Below, in pieces: positions 53,900 through 64,000 of a stretch of DNA of 64,000 nt. How positions within the stretch are numbered: the first letter of the stretch is position 1; every line of letters starts with the position of its first letter. This DNA is from Armigeres subalbatus (taxonomy: Eukaryota > Arthropoda > Insecta > Diptera > Culicidae), in assembly GCF_024139115.2 (NCBI RefSeq), contig NC_085141.1, positions 219,579,783-219,643,782 on the forward strand, in the 5' to 3' direction. A program made the position numbers and the translations under genes. The notes beneath the pieces are model-generated. The model did no database searches and was not told the DNA's origin. It saw nothing but the letters and a program-made list of their open reading frames with translations.

Positions 53900-55821
53900 A
53901 TGTCTGGTAAGGGATCGAAGCTCGGATCTAGTAAGGATGGCACTGCTGAAGCAGCAGGTATCTCGATCGGAGTAGCCGACCCAGCTGGCGACAAAGCTGC
54001 AGTAGCTCCTACCAACAGCCCTTCTATGGCTACAAGTGCAACGAATGCAATAGTGGTCGCGATGAGCCTGTAGATGTCATGAGTCAGGTAGCAGGCGCGT
54101 TGCGCACGGCAGCGGTAGTCACCAGTTGCTCTACGGATCCGGTAACAAACGATCACAATCCCCTTCCTACATCCCAGGTAAATGTTGACTTAGCCAAGAA
54201 AGTGAAGAATATTAAGAAAGGCGCAGTGCCAAAGCAATTAGCTGCCGAAATGAATATGTTAGCCCTGTCAACCATTCGCGGAAAAGTCGTTGTCAGACGC
54301 AATCCGGTGCGTCGCGCGCGGGGAAATCGGTACGATAGTTGTGAGTTGTGTGAAGAAAGTGATAACAGTAGAATGGTGCAGTGTGATGGTTGCGACAAAT
54401 GGTTCCACTTTTCCTGTGTGGAAGTCACTGAAGGAATTTCAGACGTTAGTTGGGCTTGTCCCCTTTGTGCAGACGATCAAGAGGAAGTTAACCAACCAAA
54501 TTTGGATAGAGATGCCCTAGCAGTGACCAATAATCCACCCCCAAAGAACGCCAACGATACAAAGTCATGCGGAAAGAAGAGCAGTAAGAGGAGCGCACAA
54601 CGGAAGGTCAACTTGAGGCTGCAGAAGCTTGAGGAGCAAAAGAAGTTGGAGGAAAAGTTTTTGGAGGAGAAATATAAAATCTTGGAAGACTTGGAAAGTG
54701 AAGGCGAGACGGTTCTGGACGACGAAGACCTCGAAAAGATGTCTGAAGTTTCCCAGTGGATCAGAGATACAGAGCATGGTGGAGCAGCTCAAGACTCCGG
54801 AGTCGTGGAAGAAGATTTGGCGGAAAATTACAGTCCACAATATTTGGATGAACAGCAAGCACGGATCGATCAACGACAAGTGACTCAGCAATACCGTTTG
54901 CAAAGAGGACGGCGGAATACTCTACCAGATTTCGTTCCCGGGCAACGCTCTACACCACAGGCGCAAACAATGCTTCGTGGTACCAATCCTATCTCAGGTC
55001 AGTTTTCTACACTACCACGATTGTCGTTTAGACCGCAGTGTAATCCACATCCATCGCGCGTTGGTGCAGCGCTCTCAACTACGCAACGTGAACCAATAGC
55101 TTCGGAAGATACAATATGTATTCTCAACCGAAGCCAGCTTGCCGCACGACAAGCAGTATCTAGAGATTTGCCGGAGTTCGCTGGAAACCCCGAGGACTGG
55201 CCACTATTTTTCTCAATGTACGTGTCATCAACGCAGATGTGCGGCTTCACCAATGAAGAAAACATGCTGAGACTTCGGAAATGCCTAAAAGGAAAAGCAC
55301 TGGAAGCTGTAAAATGTCGGTTGCTACATCCGTCTAATGTGTCTGGAGTCCTTTCGACGCTGAAGATGCTGTATGGCAGGCCAGAAGCGATCGTACAATC
55401 AGCGATTAGGAAAGTTCGAGCACTGCCTTCCCCGGAAATAGATCGCCTAGAAAGTCTGGTTAACTTTGCACTCACTGTTGAAAATTTGGTAGCAACGATA
55501 GAAGCATGTGGCGTGCAGGACTTCGTGTACAACGCGTCGCTCAAGTTTGAGTTAGTGGAACGACTACCCTCATCATTGAGATTAGATTGGGCGAAACATA
55601 CCAGAGGCAATCCGGCGCCAAACCTCGTGGATTTCAGTTCCTGGTTATATTCTATGGCGGAGGACGCAAGCATGGTTATGCAGACTTCATCCAATCCTCC
55701 ACGAAACCGAAGCGTCAAGAAAGAAGCATTCATCAACGTCCATTCCGATACTGGTGATGATGAATCCACGGCTTCAGTGAATGCTTTACAAATGCAGGAT
55801 TCCTTGCTCCAAGTGTTTTGA
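53900..55821 (+). pseudogene. BEL/Pao gag with PHD finger, truncated by insertion
   Basis: A probable start ATG at 53900 reads MSGKGSKLGSSKDGTAEAAG but hits a stop at 54070. The long frame (ATG 54079, 580 codons) is open from about 53950, so a one-base indel separates start and body. The body has a C4HC3 PHD finger at residues ~85-130 (CELC, QCDGCDKWFHFSC, WACPLC), a charged coiled-coil (KLEEQKKLEEKFLEEKYKIL) and the Pao gag core (LPEFAGNPEDWPLFFSMYVS, MLYGRPEAIVQSAIRKV). It ends QMQDSLLQVF and a stop created at the CR1 junction. Gag forms the particle. PHD fingers usually read histone tails; a role here is unproven. Confidence 0.85.
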
Positions 55822-56104
55822 TAGCAAGTCGTGTTCTTGAAGCTCATTTTTCCAACCCACCTAACGTTGTTTTTTGATAATATTTATTATCGAATTATCG
55901 CAAACCAGTTTTCCGAACCATCACTCAATTGTCCTCCGGTGATAATTTCTACTCGCGAGTGTTATCACGGAAGAATATTCAATATAAAATCTACGAAAAA
56001 TCGATTTGTTTTCTTTTCTTCACCGGCCATCGCTTTTCGTTTTTTCGCTCATCGCGCCGCCTGCCGTTCGTTCTGTAAATTAAACCTGTTTACATACAAC
56101 CGCG

Positions 56105-57934
56105 ATGACTAAAAAGTGCGACGGCGATCCGTGCTTTGGCGGTTCAACCCGATGTGGACGAATAGAATGCATGAAATGCCACAAGCAATTCCATTTGAAG
56201 TGCGTTAGCCTAACCGGGAATCAGTACAAGGCTGTACGTGATTGTCCCGGTGCACTCTGGTTTTGTGCGATTTGCCGTAATAGTGCCATGACAACCGATA
56301 CACACTCAGACGGTCCTGACGGTGCGTATGCACTGATCCTGCAACGCATCACATCGGTGTTGAAACTTGTAGGAGCTCAAATTGATGTTTCTCGTTCCAT
56401 CTGCCGGGCCATCGGATCTACCTTTTCTCGACCGAGCTGCTATAACCCACCGCCTCGACCAGCAGATAGCAATTCCAGAAATTTTCACGAAGAACTCGAC
56501 CGAATGCAGTTTGAATTCACCGAAGTTTTCAACTCTTTCATCAATGGTTCCCCTCCCCCAAATGCCAATGCAGCAAATAAACGCGACCGGACATCCAGTT
56601 CAACATCATCATTCCCGAGGAACGACAAACGAATGAGAGTTGACGTTTCAGTTGGTACGTCTGATCATACCGATGTTATAGTTCCTCTCTTTGCAGATGC
56701 TGATGATTTCTGCGCTCCAATCACTGATATCTCTGCTTCCACGGGCAATAATAATAAAACTGCATCCGCTGCTCGCATTTCCAATGCCACCACTTCCGCA
56801 CAACCACCGTCCGATCAAGCCAAATCCGTTCAAGCCGCCTCCGCCCAAACCACCTCCGATCAAGCCACCACCGCTCAAGCCACCACCGCTCAAGCCACCA
56901 CCGTTCAAGCCCCCACCGTTCAAGCCACCTCCGCTCAAGCCACCACCGCTCAAGCCACCACCGCTCAAGCCACCACCGTTCAAGCCCCCACCGTTCAAGC
57001 CACCTCCGCTCAAGCCACCGCCGTTCATGCCACCTGCAACCATGCTACCACCGCTCAAGCCACCCACGGTAAAGCCACCTTTGCTGCTGTTGTTGCCACA
57101 TCCAACAACCAAGTGTCCCCAAGCATCAGGAGTCGATCGATTAGCACCGATAACGCAACAGCATCATCGTTTCCAGCCACATCAATGAACGTACCATCGA
57201 TTGTATCATCTGTTCCACCGCATCAACATTGTACTGATCCCACTATATCAACAAATCAAGTGAGATCCATTCCCTTGCCATCAAATTATCAAATTTCGAT
57301 GCCTTGTCCAAGTAGCACACACTATTCATCACAATTGAATACCGCCTCCTATAATGTTCAACGTTCTGTTAGCAATGTAAACTCAGGTAGCATCTCACAC
57401 ACTTTACCTCCGTCCGGCCCTAGTCTTTCTGTGGCTCCACCGTCCACATCGTTTAGCTGGTACTACCTAACGAGATTCCAGCCCCATGAAACTCCTGATA
57501 ATATTATATCATTCATTGCTAGCAAAGTGAGTTGTGATCGATCATTGATCAGCTGCCTGAAATTAGTAAGACATGATCGTTCTGAAACCATGCCATTAAC
57601 GTTTGTGTCATTCAAAATAAGCGTTCCTGCCACACTCGAAGCAACAATAACCTCCCCACAATTTTGGCCTACCGGGGTCTCTATCAAACCTTTCTCCACG
57701 CGCAACACATCGCAAAAAAAATTTTTATTAGCAGGACGCAATCGGCTCTCAGCGCAGAATACACCCTCACCACGTCAACGTGTTGCCTCACGGGCCAACC
57801 GCCAGCAGCAGATATTTCCTCCGCTTCAATCACCCCTAACGTTGCCGATCAGAACTGCACAGCCTCAAATATCGAATCAAGCACAGCCCAGAGTACTACC
57901 CCAGTACGCAAGAATAATTTCAACAATGGTATGA
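56105..57934 (+). CDS. CR1-like ORF1 protein with PHD-type zinc finger
   Basis: 609 codons, intact. Residues 5-58 form a Cys/His finger (CDGDPC, CGRIECMKCHKQFHLKC, WFCAICRN) of PHD type, known from ORF1 of some CR1-like elements. A Ser/Thr-rich region then follows. Residues ~235-320 contain many AQATT pentapeptides, coded by 15-bp units (CAAGCCACCACCGCT) that repeat in larger blocks. A C-terminal domain WYYLTRFQPHETPDNIISFI, with SCDRSLISCLKLVRHDRSET, probably binds RNA. It is likely the ribonucleoprotein component. The stop TGA overlaps the ORF2 start. The minus-strand Gly-rich frame here is a shadow of the repeats. Confidence 0.85.
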   Translation: MTKKCDGDPCFGGSTRCGRIECMKCHKQFHLKCVSLTGNQYKAVRDCPGALWFCAICRNSAMTTDTHSDGPDGAYALILQRITSVLKLVGAQIDVSRSICRAIGSTFSRPSCYNPPPRPADSNSRNFHEELDRMQFEFTEVFNSFINGSPPPNANAANKRDRTSSSTSSFPRNDKRMRVDVSVGTSDHTDVIVPLFADADDFCAPITDISASTGNNNKTASAARISNATTSAQPPSDQAKSVQAASAQTTSDQATTAQATTAQATTVQAPTVQATSAQATTAQATTAQATTVQAPTVQATSAQATAVHATCNHATTAQATHGKATFAAVVATSNNQVSPSIRSRSISTDNATASSFPATSMNVPSIVSSVPPHQHCTDPTISTNQVRSIPLPSNYQISMPCPSSTHYSSQLNTASYNVQRSVSNVNSGSISHTLPPSGPSLSVAPPSTSFSWYYLTRFQPHETPDNIISFIASKVSCDRSLISCLKLVRHDRSETMPLTFVSFKISVPATLEATITSPQFWPTGVSIKPFSTRNTSQKKFLLAGRNRLSAQNTPSPRQRVASRANRQQQIFPPLQSPLTLPIRTAQPQISNQAQPRVLPQYARIISTMV

Positions 57935-60815
57935 ATCAAAAATTGTTGATTTACTACCAAAACGTTGGAGGAATTAATATGCGTGTCTCCGATTATCGTC
58001 TCGCCAGCTCTGACTCTAGCTATGATGCATACGCTTTAACCGAAACATGGTTAAATGCAAATACCATGTCCAGTCAGGTTTTCGGGGGATCTTACAGCGT
58101 TTTTCGTTTGGATCGTAATCCCAACAACAGCAATAAAAGATCGGGCGGAGGGGTGCTTTTTGCACTGCGATCTAATTTTAAGGCTAGGCAAATATCAATT
58201 CCCAATACTGACGCAGTTGAGCAAATTTGGGTAGCTATAAGTTTTCAAACCCACACTTTGTTTGTTTGCGTTCTTTACATTCCACCTGACCGCACGCACG
58301 ACACGAATGTAATCGATCAACACATCGGTTCGCTCAACTGGATCATTTCGCAAATGAGTATCAGAGACAATGTATTGATACTTGGCGACTTCAACCTACC
58401 TAATATTAAATGGAAACCGGGCCATTCGCAGTACCTCTATCCTGATGCCTCTCGCTCCTCGATTTGTCCAACAGTCGCAAAGCTTATCGATAGTTATAGC
58501 TTGGCAAGAGTTTCTCAATTAAACTTTGTGCAAAACAACAACGGTCGGATGCTCGATTTGTGTTTCGGTAGTATCGAGGGAGATGTCAAATTTTCATTAA
58601 TAGAAGCTCCGTCTCCGCTCGTTAGATCGTCGATTCATCACCCGCCTCTATTGATAGAAATTTGCGGTGCCATACCTTGCGTGTTTAAGGATTCTTCCGA
58701 AGCAGTATACTATGATTTCAAAAATGGTGATTATACTAGTATGAATACCTTCTTCTTGGACATAGATTGGCGCACCATCATCGACCAGGATATTAATTCT
58801 TCAATAATTGCATTTAGCAATATTGTTTTGTATGCCATCGATCAATTCATTCCGAAGCGTTCCCGCAAGTCTCCGCCAAACCCACCTTGGAGTAATAAAC
58901 ATCTGAAGCGTTTTAAAAGATTAAAACGATCTGCTCTTCGAAATTACTCGAAGTTCAAATCTCGCCATTACAAACAAATCTACCTCTTGGCAAACTCCCG
59001 TTACAAACGTTTGAACAAAAGGCTATTTTCCGCTTACCAAAGAAAAGTTCAACTTAAACTTCGGCATAATCCCAAAGGATTCTGGAATTACGTCAATGAC
59101 CAGCGAAAAGAATCTGGCCTACCTACCGTCATGTCTATGGATACTACTGAACGTTCATCTACCGAAGGAATCTGTGATCTTTTCAAAAGTCATTTATCAA
59201 GCGTTTATACTCAAGAAGCTCTGGATGCGGATCAAGTTCGTACAGCTGCTATCAACGTTCCTGTTCGTCCCCCAGTCGGTAATCATCCGTTCGTCAATGC
59301 TGAAATGGTTGAAAATATTTGTTGCTCAATCAAGGCCTCAACAAGCTCTGGACCTGATGGTATTCCTGCATTCGTTCTGAAGAAGTGCTCCGGAAGCTTA
59401 TCAAAACCTATCTCAACACTGTTCAACCTATCGCTTCAAAATGGGACATTCCCCGATCACTGGAAATACTCCTACCTTTTCCCTGTTTTTAAAAAAGGCA
59501 ACAAACGGGAGGTCAGCAATTACCGTGGTATAGCCGCCTTGTGTGCAATTTCAAAGCTATTTGAAAAAGTAGTTTATAACTTTATGTATCATAACTGTCG
59601 CGATTACATCTCTGAATATCAACATGGATTCATGCCGAAGCGCTCAACAAGTACCAACTTGACCGTCTATACATCGTTCATCATTCGAGCTCTGCAGAAA
59701 AGACAACAAGTGGATTCAATTTATACTGATTTCTCCGCAGCATTCGATAAAATCAACCACAAGATTGCGATTGCTAAGTTCGGACGTCTCGGTTTCTCTG
59801 GACCTTTCCTCTGCTGGCTTGAATCTTATCTATCCGGTCGTGAAATGGCCATTAAGATTGGCGATTCCATCTCATCATACTTTCCCGCTACTTCAGGTGT
59901 ACCACAGGGTAGCCACCTAGGGCCGTTAATTTTCCTAGTTTATCTCAACGACGTTCACCAGCTTATAAGATCATTTAAGTTGTCCTTTGCCGACGATTTC
60001 AAACTTTACTGGATTGTTAATGACGCTTCTGATGCCTATTTCTTGCAAACTCAGCTTGACGTGTTCATCGATTGGTACTTAATGCTGACAAATGTTCAGT
60101 GATCTCATTCTCGCGCAAACGCTCCTCGATTGACTACTGCTACAAAATTGGAACAACGAATCTTAAAAAGAACGCGTCGTTAAGGATCTGGGCGTACTAT
60201 TAGATTCAAAACTATCTTTCAACGATCATGTCGCATTCGTGTCCTCCAAAGCTTCTAAGATGCTTGGTTTCATTTTCCGCATATCTAAAGACTTCAAGAA
60301 TATCCATTGTTTGAAAGCACTGTATTGTTCCTTGGTAAGATCGATTCTAGAATTCTCTTCTGTTGTTTGGGCACCGTTTTACCAAAACAGTATATTGCGT
60401 ATCGAGGCAATCCAACGCAAATTTGTTCGTTTCGCGTTACGGCATCTCCACTGGCATGATCCAAACAACCTACCAAGTTACCATGACCGCTGTAAGCTCA
60501 TTGGATTAGAGTTGTTGAGCGAGCGTCGGGATATATCAAGGGCTTTATTTATTTCCGACCTTCTTCAATCAAGAATTGATTCCTCCTATTTGTTTCTCTC
60601 TTTTGAACCTTAATGCGCCTTGTCGTCAGCTTAGGTTCAGTTCTTTTTTGTTCCTCCAGGGTGCTCGTACAAATTATGGACATAACGAGCCATTCACTAG
60701 TATGAGCCGTATCTTCAATCGATGTGCTACTGAATTTGACTTTCACCTTTCTCGTCCCAATCTTCGGAAAAAGTTTTGCCGAATACTTGCCGCTTCTAAC
60801 ACAAACACCCTTTGA
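57931..60815 (+). pseudogene. CR1-like ORF2: endonuclease and reverse transcriptase, frameshifted
   Basis: The ATG at 57931 overlaps the ORF1 stop (ATGA). Endonuclease: MNQKLLIYYQNVGGIN, YALTETWLN, VLYIPPDRTHD, LILGDFNLPNIKW. RT: SGPDGIPAFVLKKC, YRGIAALCAISKLFEKV, QHGFMPKRSTSTNL, TDFSAAFDKINH, SGVPQGSHLGPLIFLVYLND, LSFADDFKLYW. The frame breaks near 60085, where LNADKC.. continues in another frame, then near 60172 (VKDLGVLLDSKLSFNDHV) and near 60590. The last piece ends RKKFCRILAASNTNTL and TGA at 60813. All catalytic motifs are still readable, so it is a recent but dead copy. Confidence 0.85.
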
Positions 60816-60937
60816 TAAATAGTTAGTCAGGATAGACATTAAGTATTCTTTAATTGTAAAATTGTAATAGTCTTAAGAAATATTGTATCTGTTGGAAATT
60901 GTAATTTCTGTTGATATAAAAGAAGAGGAGGTTTTGC

Positions 60938-61011
60938 GCCCGCTTGAGGAAGGGATTTTGCTCTACTCAAGCGGGCTTTTCCCTGCTCCAAATAAAGAAT
61001 AAAGAATAAAG
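60938..61011 (+). other. CR1-like 3' hairpin and AATAAAG tail
   Basis: GCCCGCTTGAG (60938-60948) pairs perfectly with CTCAAGCGGGC (60966-60976), leaving a 17-nt loop. Fifteen bases later AATAAAG is repeated three times (60991-61011). Such 3' stem-loops and short-repeat tails serve as the RT recognition site in related LINEs; that role is inferred here. Confidence 0.7.
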
Positions 61012-61013
61012 GA

Positions 61014-61866
61014 TTATAGAAAGGAGTGCTTTGTATGTAAAGGTTCTTGTCCGTCCCTCGTAAAGTGTAAAAGGTTCTTTGAGCTAAGCTACGAATCAAA
61101 GTGGGCAGTAATACGCGAAGCAAAACTGTGCCGTAAGTGTCTACACAAGCACAATGGAACGTGCAGACGACAAAACAAATGTGAGGTTAACGGATGTACT
61201 TATCTGCATCACCCACTACTCCATTCCGAGAAAGTCTCTGGAAATTCATTCCATACGGAATCTGCAGTAAACACCAGTTGTAACGTTCATCAAGCCCTGA
61301 CAAACAATGTATTGTTCCGAATCGTTCCAGTGGTACTTCACGGTCCGACGAAGATGATTCGAACATACGCCTTTATCGACGACGGTTCGGAGCTCTCGTT
61401 AATGGAACATTCTCTGGCAGAAGAACTTGAATTACAAGGATCTAGAAATGCGCTCTGCTTGAAATGGACAGGTGGTGCGCGAAGAATGGAGAACGAGTCT
61501 CGCAAAGTAGAAGTCGGAATTTCTGCGAAAAATACATCCCAAATGTACAAACTACCGGATGTTCGAACTATTCAGAAGCTTCAAATCCGACCGCAAACCC
61601 TAATAGCCTCTGAAGTACAAAGTCGATACAGTCACCTTGCTAGGATTCCTTTTGATTCATACACGGATGTAACCCCACGAATCCTAATTGGTCTGGACAA
61701 CGCGCGACTAGGGCACGCATTCAAGAGTCCGGAAGGTAAACCATCGGAGCCAGTAGCAGTTAAAACTCGTCTGGGATGGATTATCTACGGGACATACTCT
61801 TCCAATAACCATTACGAAAGACGAAAACCTCCACATAGCTATGAAAAACTATTTCACTCTCGATAG
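61014..61866 (+). pseudogene. BEL/Pao gag end and protease
   Basis: The frame resumes as YRKECFVCKGSCPSLVKCKR, a knuckle-like Cys region (KLCRKCLHKHNGTCRRQNKC, CTYLHHPLLH). It is followed by the aspartic protease: IRTYAFIDDGSELSLMEHSL with the DDG active site, and PRILIGLDNARLGHAFKSPE. It ends at a stop after HSYEKLFHSR, caused by one extra A in the A-run at 61842-61847; the +1 frame continues as NYFTLDSMGI. Confidence 0.85.
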
Positions 61867-63028
61867 CATGGGTATCCAAAATCCTGACAAACTATTGCTT
61901 TCCGTAGAGGACCAGCGTGCCATGGACATTCTTGAAGCAGTGACAAGGCCCAAAGATGGGCGCTTTGAATCGGGTCTGCTTTGGAAATATGACGCTGCGC
62001 GGCTACCCGACAGTAAGGCGATGGCTCTCAGGAGATGGGAGTGTTTAGAGCGGCGAATGAAGAATGATAAATGTTTGGCAAAAGCACTCCGCACAAAAAT
62101 GGCCGAGTATGTGCAGAAAGGTTATGTCAGGAAATTGACTGCAGATGAGTTGAAAAACTGTCAACCACGCGAGTGGTACTTGCCAGTGTTTCCGGTATAC
62201 AACCAAAACAAACCAGGAAAACTAAGGTTGGTCTGGGACGCAGCAGCTACAGTCCACGGTATCTCCTTGAATTCAGTTTTACTGAAAGGACCCGACCAGC
62301 TAAGTTCCCTATGGTCAGTGTTGATCCAGTTCCGAGAGCATCGAGTTGCGGTATGTGGAGACATAAAAGAAATGTTTCATCAAGTTTTAATGAGAGCAGA
62401 AGATCAGCATTGTTTGCGATTTTACTGGAAGGAAGATGCCAAGAACATGTCGCCGGAAGTGTACACAATGATGGTGATGACATTTGGCGCCTGCTGCTCA
62501 CCATCAACAGCCCAGTATGTCAACAACATCAACGCGAAGAGATTCAAAAGCGAGTTCCCGCAAGCAGTCGATGCGATAGTGCGAAAGCATTATGTTGACG
62601 ATATGCTTGCTAGCGTTGAAACGGCGGAGGAAGCTATAAAGTTGGCGCAGGAAGTGAAATATATACACGCAGCCGGAGGATTTGAAATGCGCAATTGGAT
62701 ATCGAATTCGTCGGTGGTCTTGGCTTCCCTGCATGAAGGAGCGGCTATCGAGAAGAATCTCGGGATTGGACAAGAAAATGTAACCGAAAAGGTATTAGGC
62801 CTTTGGTGGAACACAACTATGGACTGCTTTACATTCAAGGTGTCGCCACGATACGATGACGATCTGCTATCCGGACCAACTAAGCGTGAGGTACTTCGAA
62901 CACTCATGATGATGTTTGACCCGCTGGGATTCATTGCCCACTTTCTAATGTACCTAAAAGTATTATTGCAGGAGATTTGGAGATCTTCTGTTGACTGGGA
63001 CACCCCCATTGAAGTGTTACAGTTCTAG
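61841..63028 (+). pseudogene. BEL/Pao reverse transcriptase
   Basis: NYFTLDSMGIQNP, then YVQKGYVRKLTADELKNCQP, REWYLPVFPVYNQNKPGKLR, LVWDAAATVHGISLNSVLLK, VAVCGDIKEMFHQVLM, TFGACCSPSTAQYVNN and KHYVDDMLASVETAEEA with the YVDD catalytic box. The sequence is a typical Pao-type RT. It ends with an in-frame TAG (63026-63028) in VLQF*KWLTWL; the same frame goes on, so a single base change made the stop. The ATG shown is not a true start, since the family makes a polyprotein. Confidence 0.88.
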
Positions 63029-63838
63029 AAGTGGCTAACATGGCTGAAAATTCTGCCGGAAGTAGCCAATGTCCGGATTCCACGTTGCTATAGGGTATCT
63101 GCGTCACTAAGGAGCGGTTGCAATATTCAGCTGCATACATTCGTCGACGCGAGTGAAAATGGATTTGCGGCAGTAGTATATCTCCGATTTGAGGAAGGAG
63201 ATAACATAGAAATAGCGTTCGTCAGTGCAAAAACACTGGTAGCCCCGCTGAGATTTCTCTCCATTCCTCGTTCAGAGTTGCAAGCCAGCGTCCTTGGAAT
63301 GCGTCTGGCCAACAGCGTCGCACAATCACTGAACTTTGGAATAAAGAAGAGGTACTTCTGGACCGATTCAAGAGACGTTATCTGCTGGCTCAACTCCGAC
63401 CACCGGCGATATAGCCAGTTCGTAGCATTCCGAGTCAGTGAGATATTGGAAGTAACTGACAAAGATGATTGGCGATGGGTCCCAACGAAACAGAACGTCG
63501 CCGATGAAGGAACTAAATGGGCGCACACGCCAGATCTCAGTCCTTCAAGTCGTTGGTTTAAAGGTCCAGAGTTCCTTCGACGATCCGAAACCGAATGGCC
63601 TTCCAGTCGTCAATGTGGAACAACGGATATGGAACTGCGTGCACACCTATTGTTACATGTCTCCACAACAGAATCAGTCGTCGATCCACAGAATTTTTCT
63701 AAGTGGACGACGATGTTGCGAAGTACGGCCTACGTGTTTCGGTACATATGTAACTCGAGGCAGATGATCAAAACAAAGCAGCGAACCAGTGGACCAAACC
63801 TGCGAGTACGCCGAAGAACTAGCTATCCTCGTTTGTAA
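63029..63838 (+). pseudogene. BEL/Pao RNase H and linker to integrase
   Basis: In the same frame as the RT after the stop: KWLTWLKILPEVANVRIPRC, LHTFVDASENGFAAVVYLRF (RNase H start with FVDAS), PRSELQASVLGMRLANSV, RYFWTDSRDVICWLNSDHRR and VPTKQNVADEGTKWA. It then passes FSKWTTMLRSTAYVFRYICN toward the integrase. The frame is lost near 63770 by an indel and stops at 63838. Confidence 0.85.
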
Positions 63839-64000
63839 TCGTCAGAGTGGTTCAACGAAGCCTATTCCCAAAAGCAGCTCTATTGCCTATTTCTGTCCTT
63901 TTCTCGATAAATTCGATGTACTTAGAGTTCAGGGCCGAACCGGGGCCTGCCAGTTGATTGATTATGACGTAGTTAACCCGATAATCCTTCCTCGTAATCA
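63801..64000 (+). pseudogene. BEL/Pao integrase N-terminal part, runs off window
   Basis: In the +1 frame CEYAEELAILVCNRQSG continues to SIAYFCPFLDKFDVLRVQGR, TGACQLIDYDVVNPIILPRN, the PIILPR..H block that begins the zinc-binding domain of BEL integrases. Open to the last base. Confidence 0.8.

Larger units (their letters stand above)
55822..61011 (+). mobile_element. CR1-like non-LTR retrotransposon, nearly full length
   Basis: About 5.2 kb inserted in BEL gag. It has a 5' UTR to 56104, ORF1 (56105-57934), ORF2 (57931 to about 60815, broken), and a short 3' UTR with a hairpin and AATAAAG repeats. The exact 5' boundary and target duplication are unclear; GGATT occurs at both sides (55797 and 61011). 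A PHD-type finger in ORF1, together with APE and RT domains and a short-repeat tail, points to the CR1 group. Jockey-type RT features leave some doubt. Confidence 0.75.
53422..64000 (+). mobile_element. BEL/Pao LTR retrotransposon, interrupted, runs off the window
   Basis: The gene order is gag (53900-55821), then a nested CR1-like element, then the gag end/zinc knuckle, protease, RT, RNase H and the start of integrase to base 64000. Protein content (Pao-type gag, YVDD RT, DDG protease, PIILPR block) fits BEL/Pao. The 5' LTR is probably within 53422-53847 (TGTT start, AATAAA at 53825), but the 3' LTR lies outside, so it cannot be proved. At least three frameshifts or stops make it inactive. 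Confidence 0.85.

Noticed and set aside
56648..57112. Gly-rich antisense frame and Pro/Lys-rich frame over CR1 ORF1
   Set aside because: Both come from the 15-bp coding repeat read in other frames.
1..64000. CRISPR arrays, bacterial operons or integrated viral genomes
   Set aside because: Repeats are SINEs, MITEs and minisatellites without spacer structure; the reverse transcriptases belong to retrotransposons, and the BEL copy shows no envelope gene within the window.

Overview
The window is eukaryotic, insect and almost certainly from an Aedes-type mosquito. It is AT-rich, mostly non-coding and packed with nested transposable elements. These include a DD37E-type mariner relative, Feilai-like tRNA SINEs with GAA-repeat tails, many TA-flanked MITEs, Jockey-, R1-, RTE- and CR1-like non-LTR elements, and a BEL/Pao LTR element whose gag carries a PHD finger. 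The species call is an inference from element types and their diagnostic sequences; no database search was possible. There is no prokaryotic gene, operon, CRISPR array or viral genome here.

The only recognisable host gene is the 3' half of an oxysterol-binding protein gene (Osbp) on the + strand. It has five exons: 32409-32599, 33494-33750, 33819-34029, 45207-45850 and 46041-46251. They encode about 504 residues: an FFAT-type ER-targeting motif, then the complete C-terminal lipid-binding (ORD) domain ending in CPDIF and a stop. The EQVSHHPP family fingerprint is cut after EQ by an 11.2-kb intron. The upstream exons (PH domain and others) were not found and probably lie before base 1 or in exons too short to recognise.

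Layout. 1-2760: a SINE-like retroelement broken by a MITE, then a DD37E transposon and a second MITE placed at one TA site. 3090-4650: palindromic and foldback elements. 5690-6460: degenerate GAATT-rich DNA. 6965-9850: a SINE, non-LTR fragments and a cluster of nested palindromic MITEs. 10436-10823: a perfect 163-bp inverted repeat. 13040-15065: a CT-rich tract with a 680-bp heptamer array and a MITE split by a hAT-type MITE. 15200-32400: SINEs and MITEs in otherwise unassigned DNA, including a SINE with an exact 22-bp target duplication. 32400-46670: Osbp. Its large intron holds a 1.2-kb MITE broken by a SINE, a Jockey fragment, a 4970-bp element with an 8-bp target duplication that contains tandem tRNA-like repeats, and a foldback element 87 bp before the next exon. 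47700-52440: a graveyard of non-LTR fragments. From about 53420 to the window end: a BEL/Pao element whose gag is interrupted by a nearly full-length CR1-like element (about 55820-61011).

The transposons are mostly inactivated: frameshifts or stops occur in the mariner, Jockey, RTE, R1, CR1 and BEL reading frames. CR1-like ORF1 is intact. Insertion order can be read directly from target-site duplications in at least six nests. The most unusual structures are the perfect inverted repeat, the tRNA-like tandem array inside a hAT-sized element, the heptamer array open in every frame, and the PHD-type zinc fingers found independently in the BEL gag and in the CR1-like element inserted into it.
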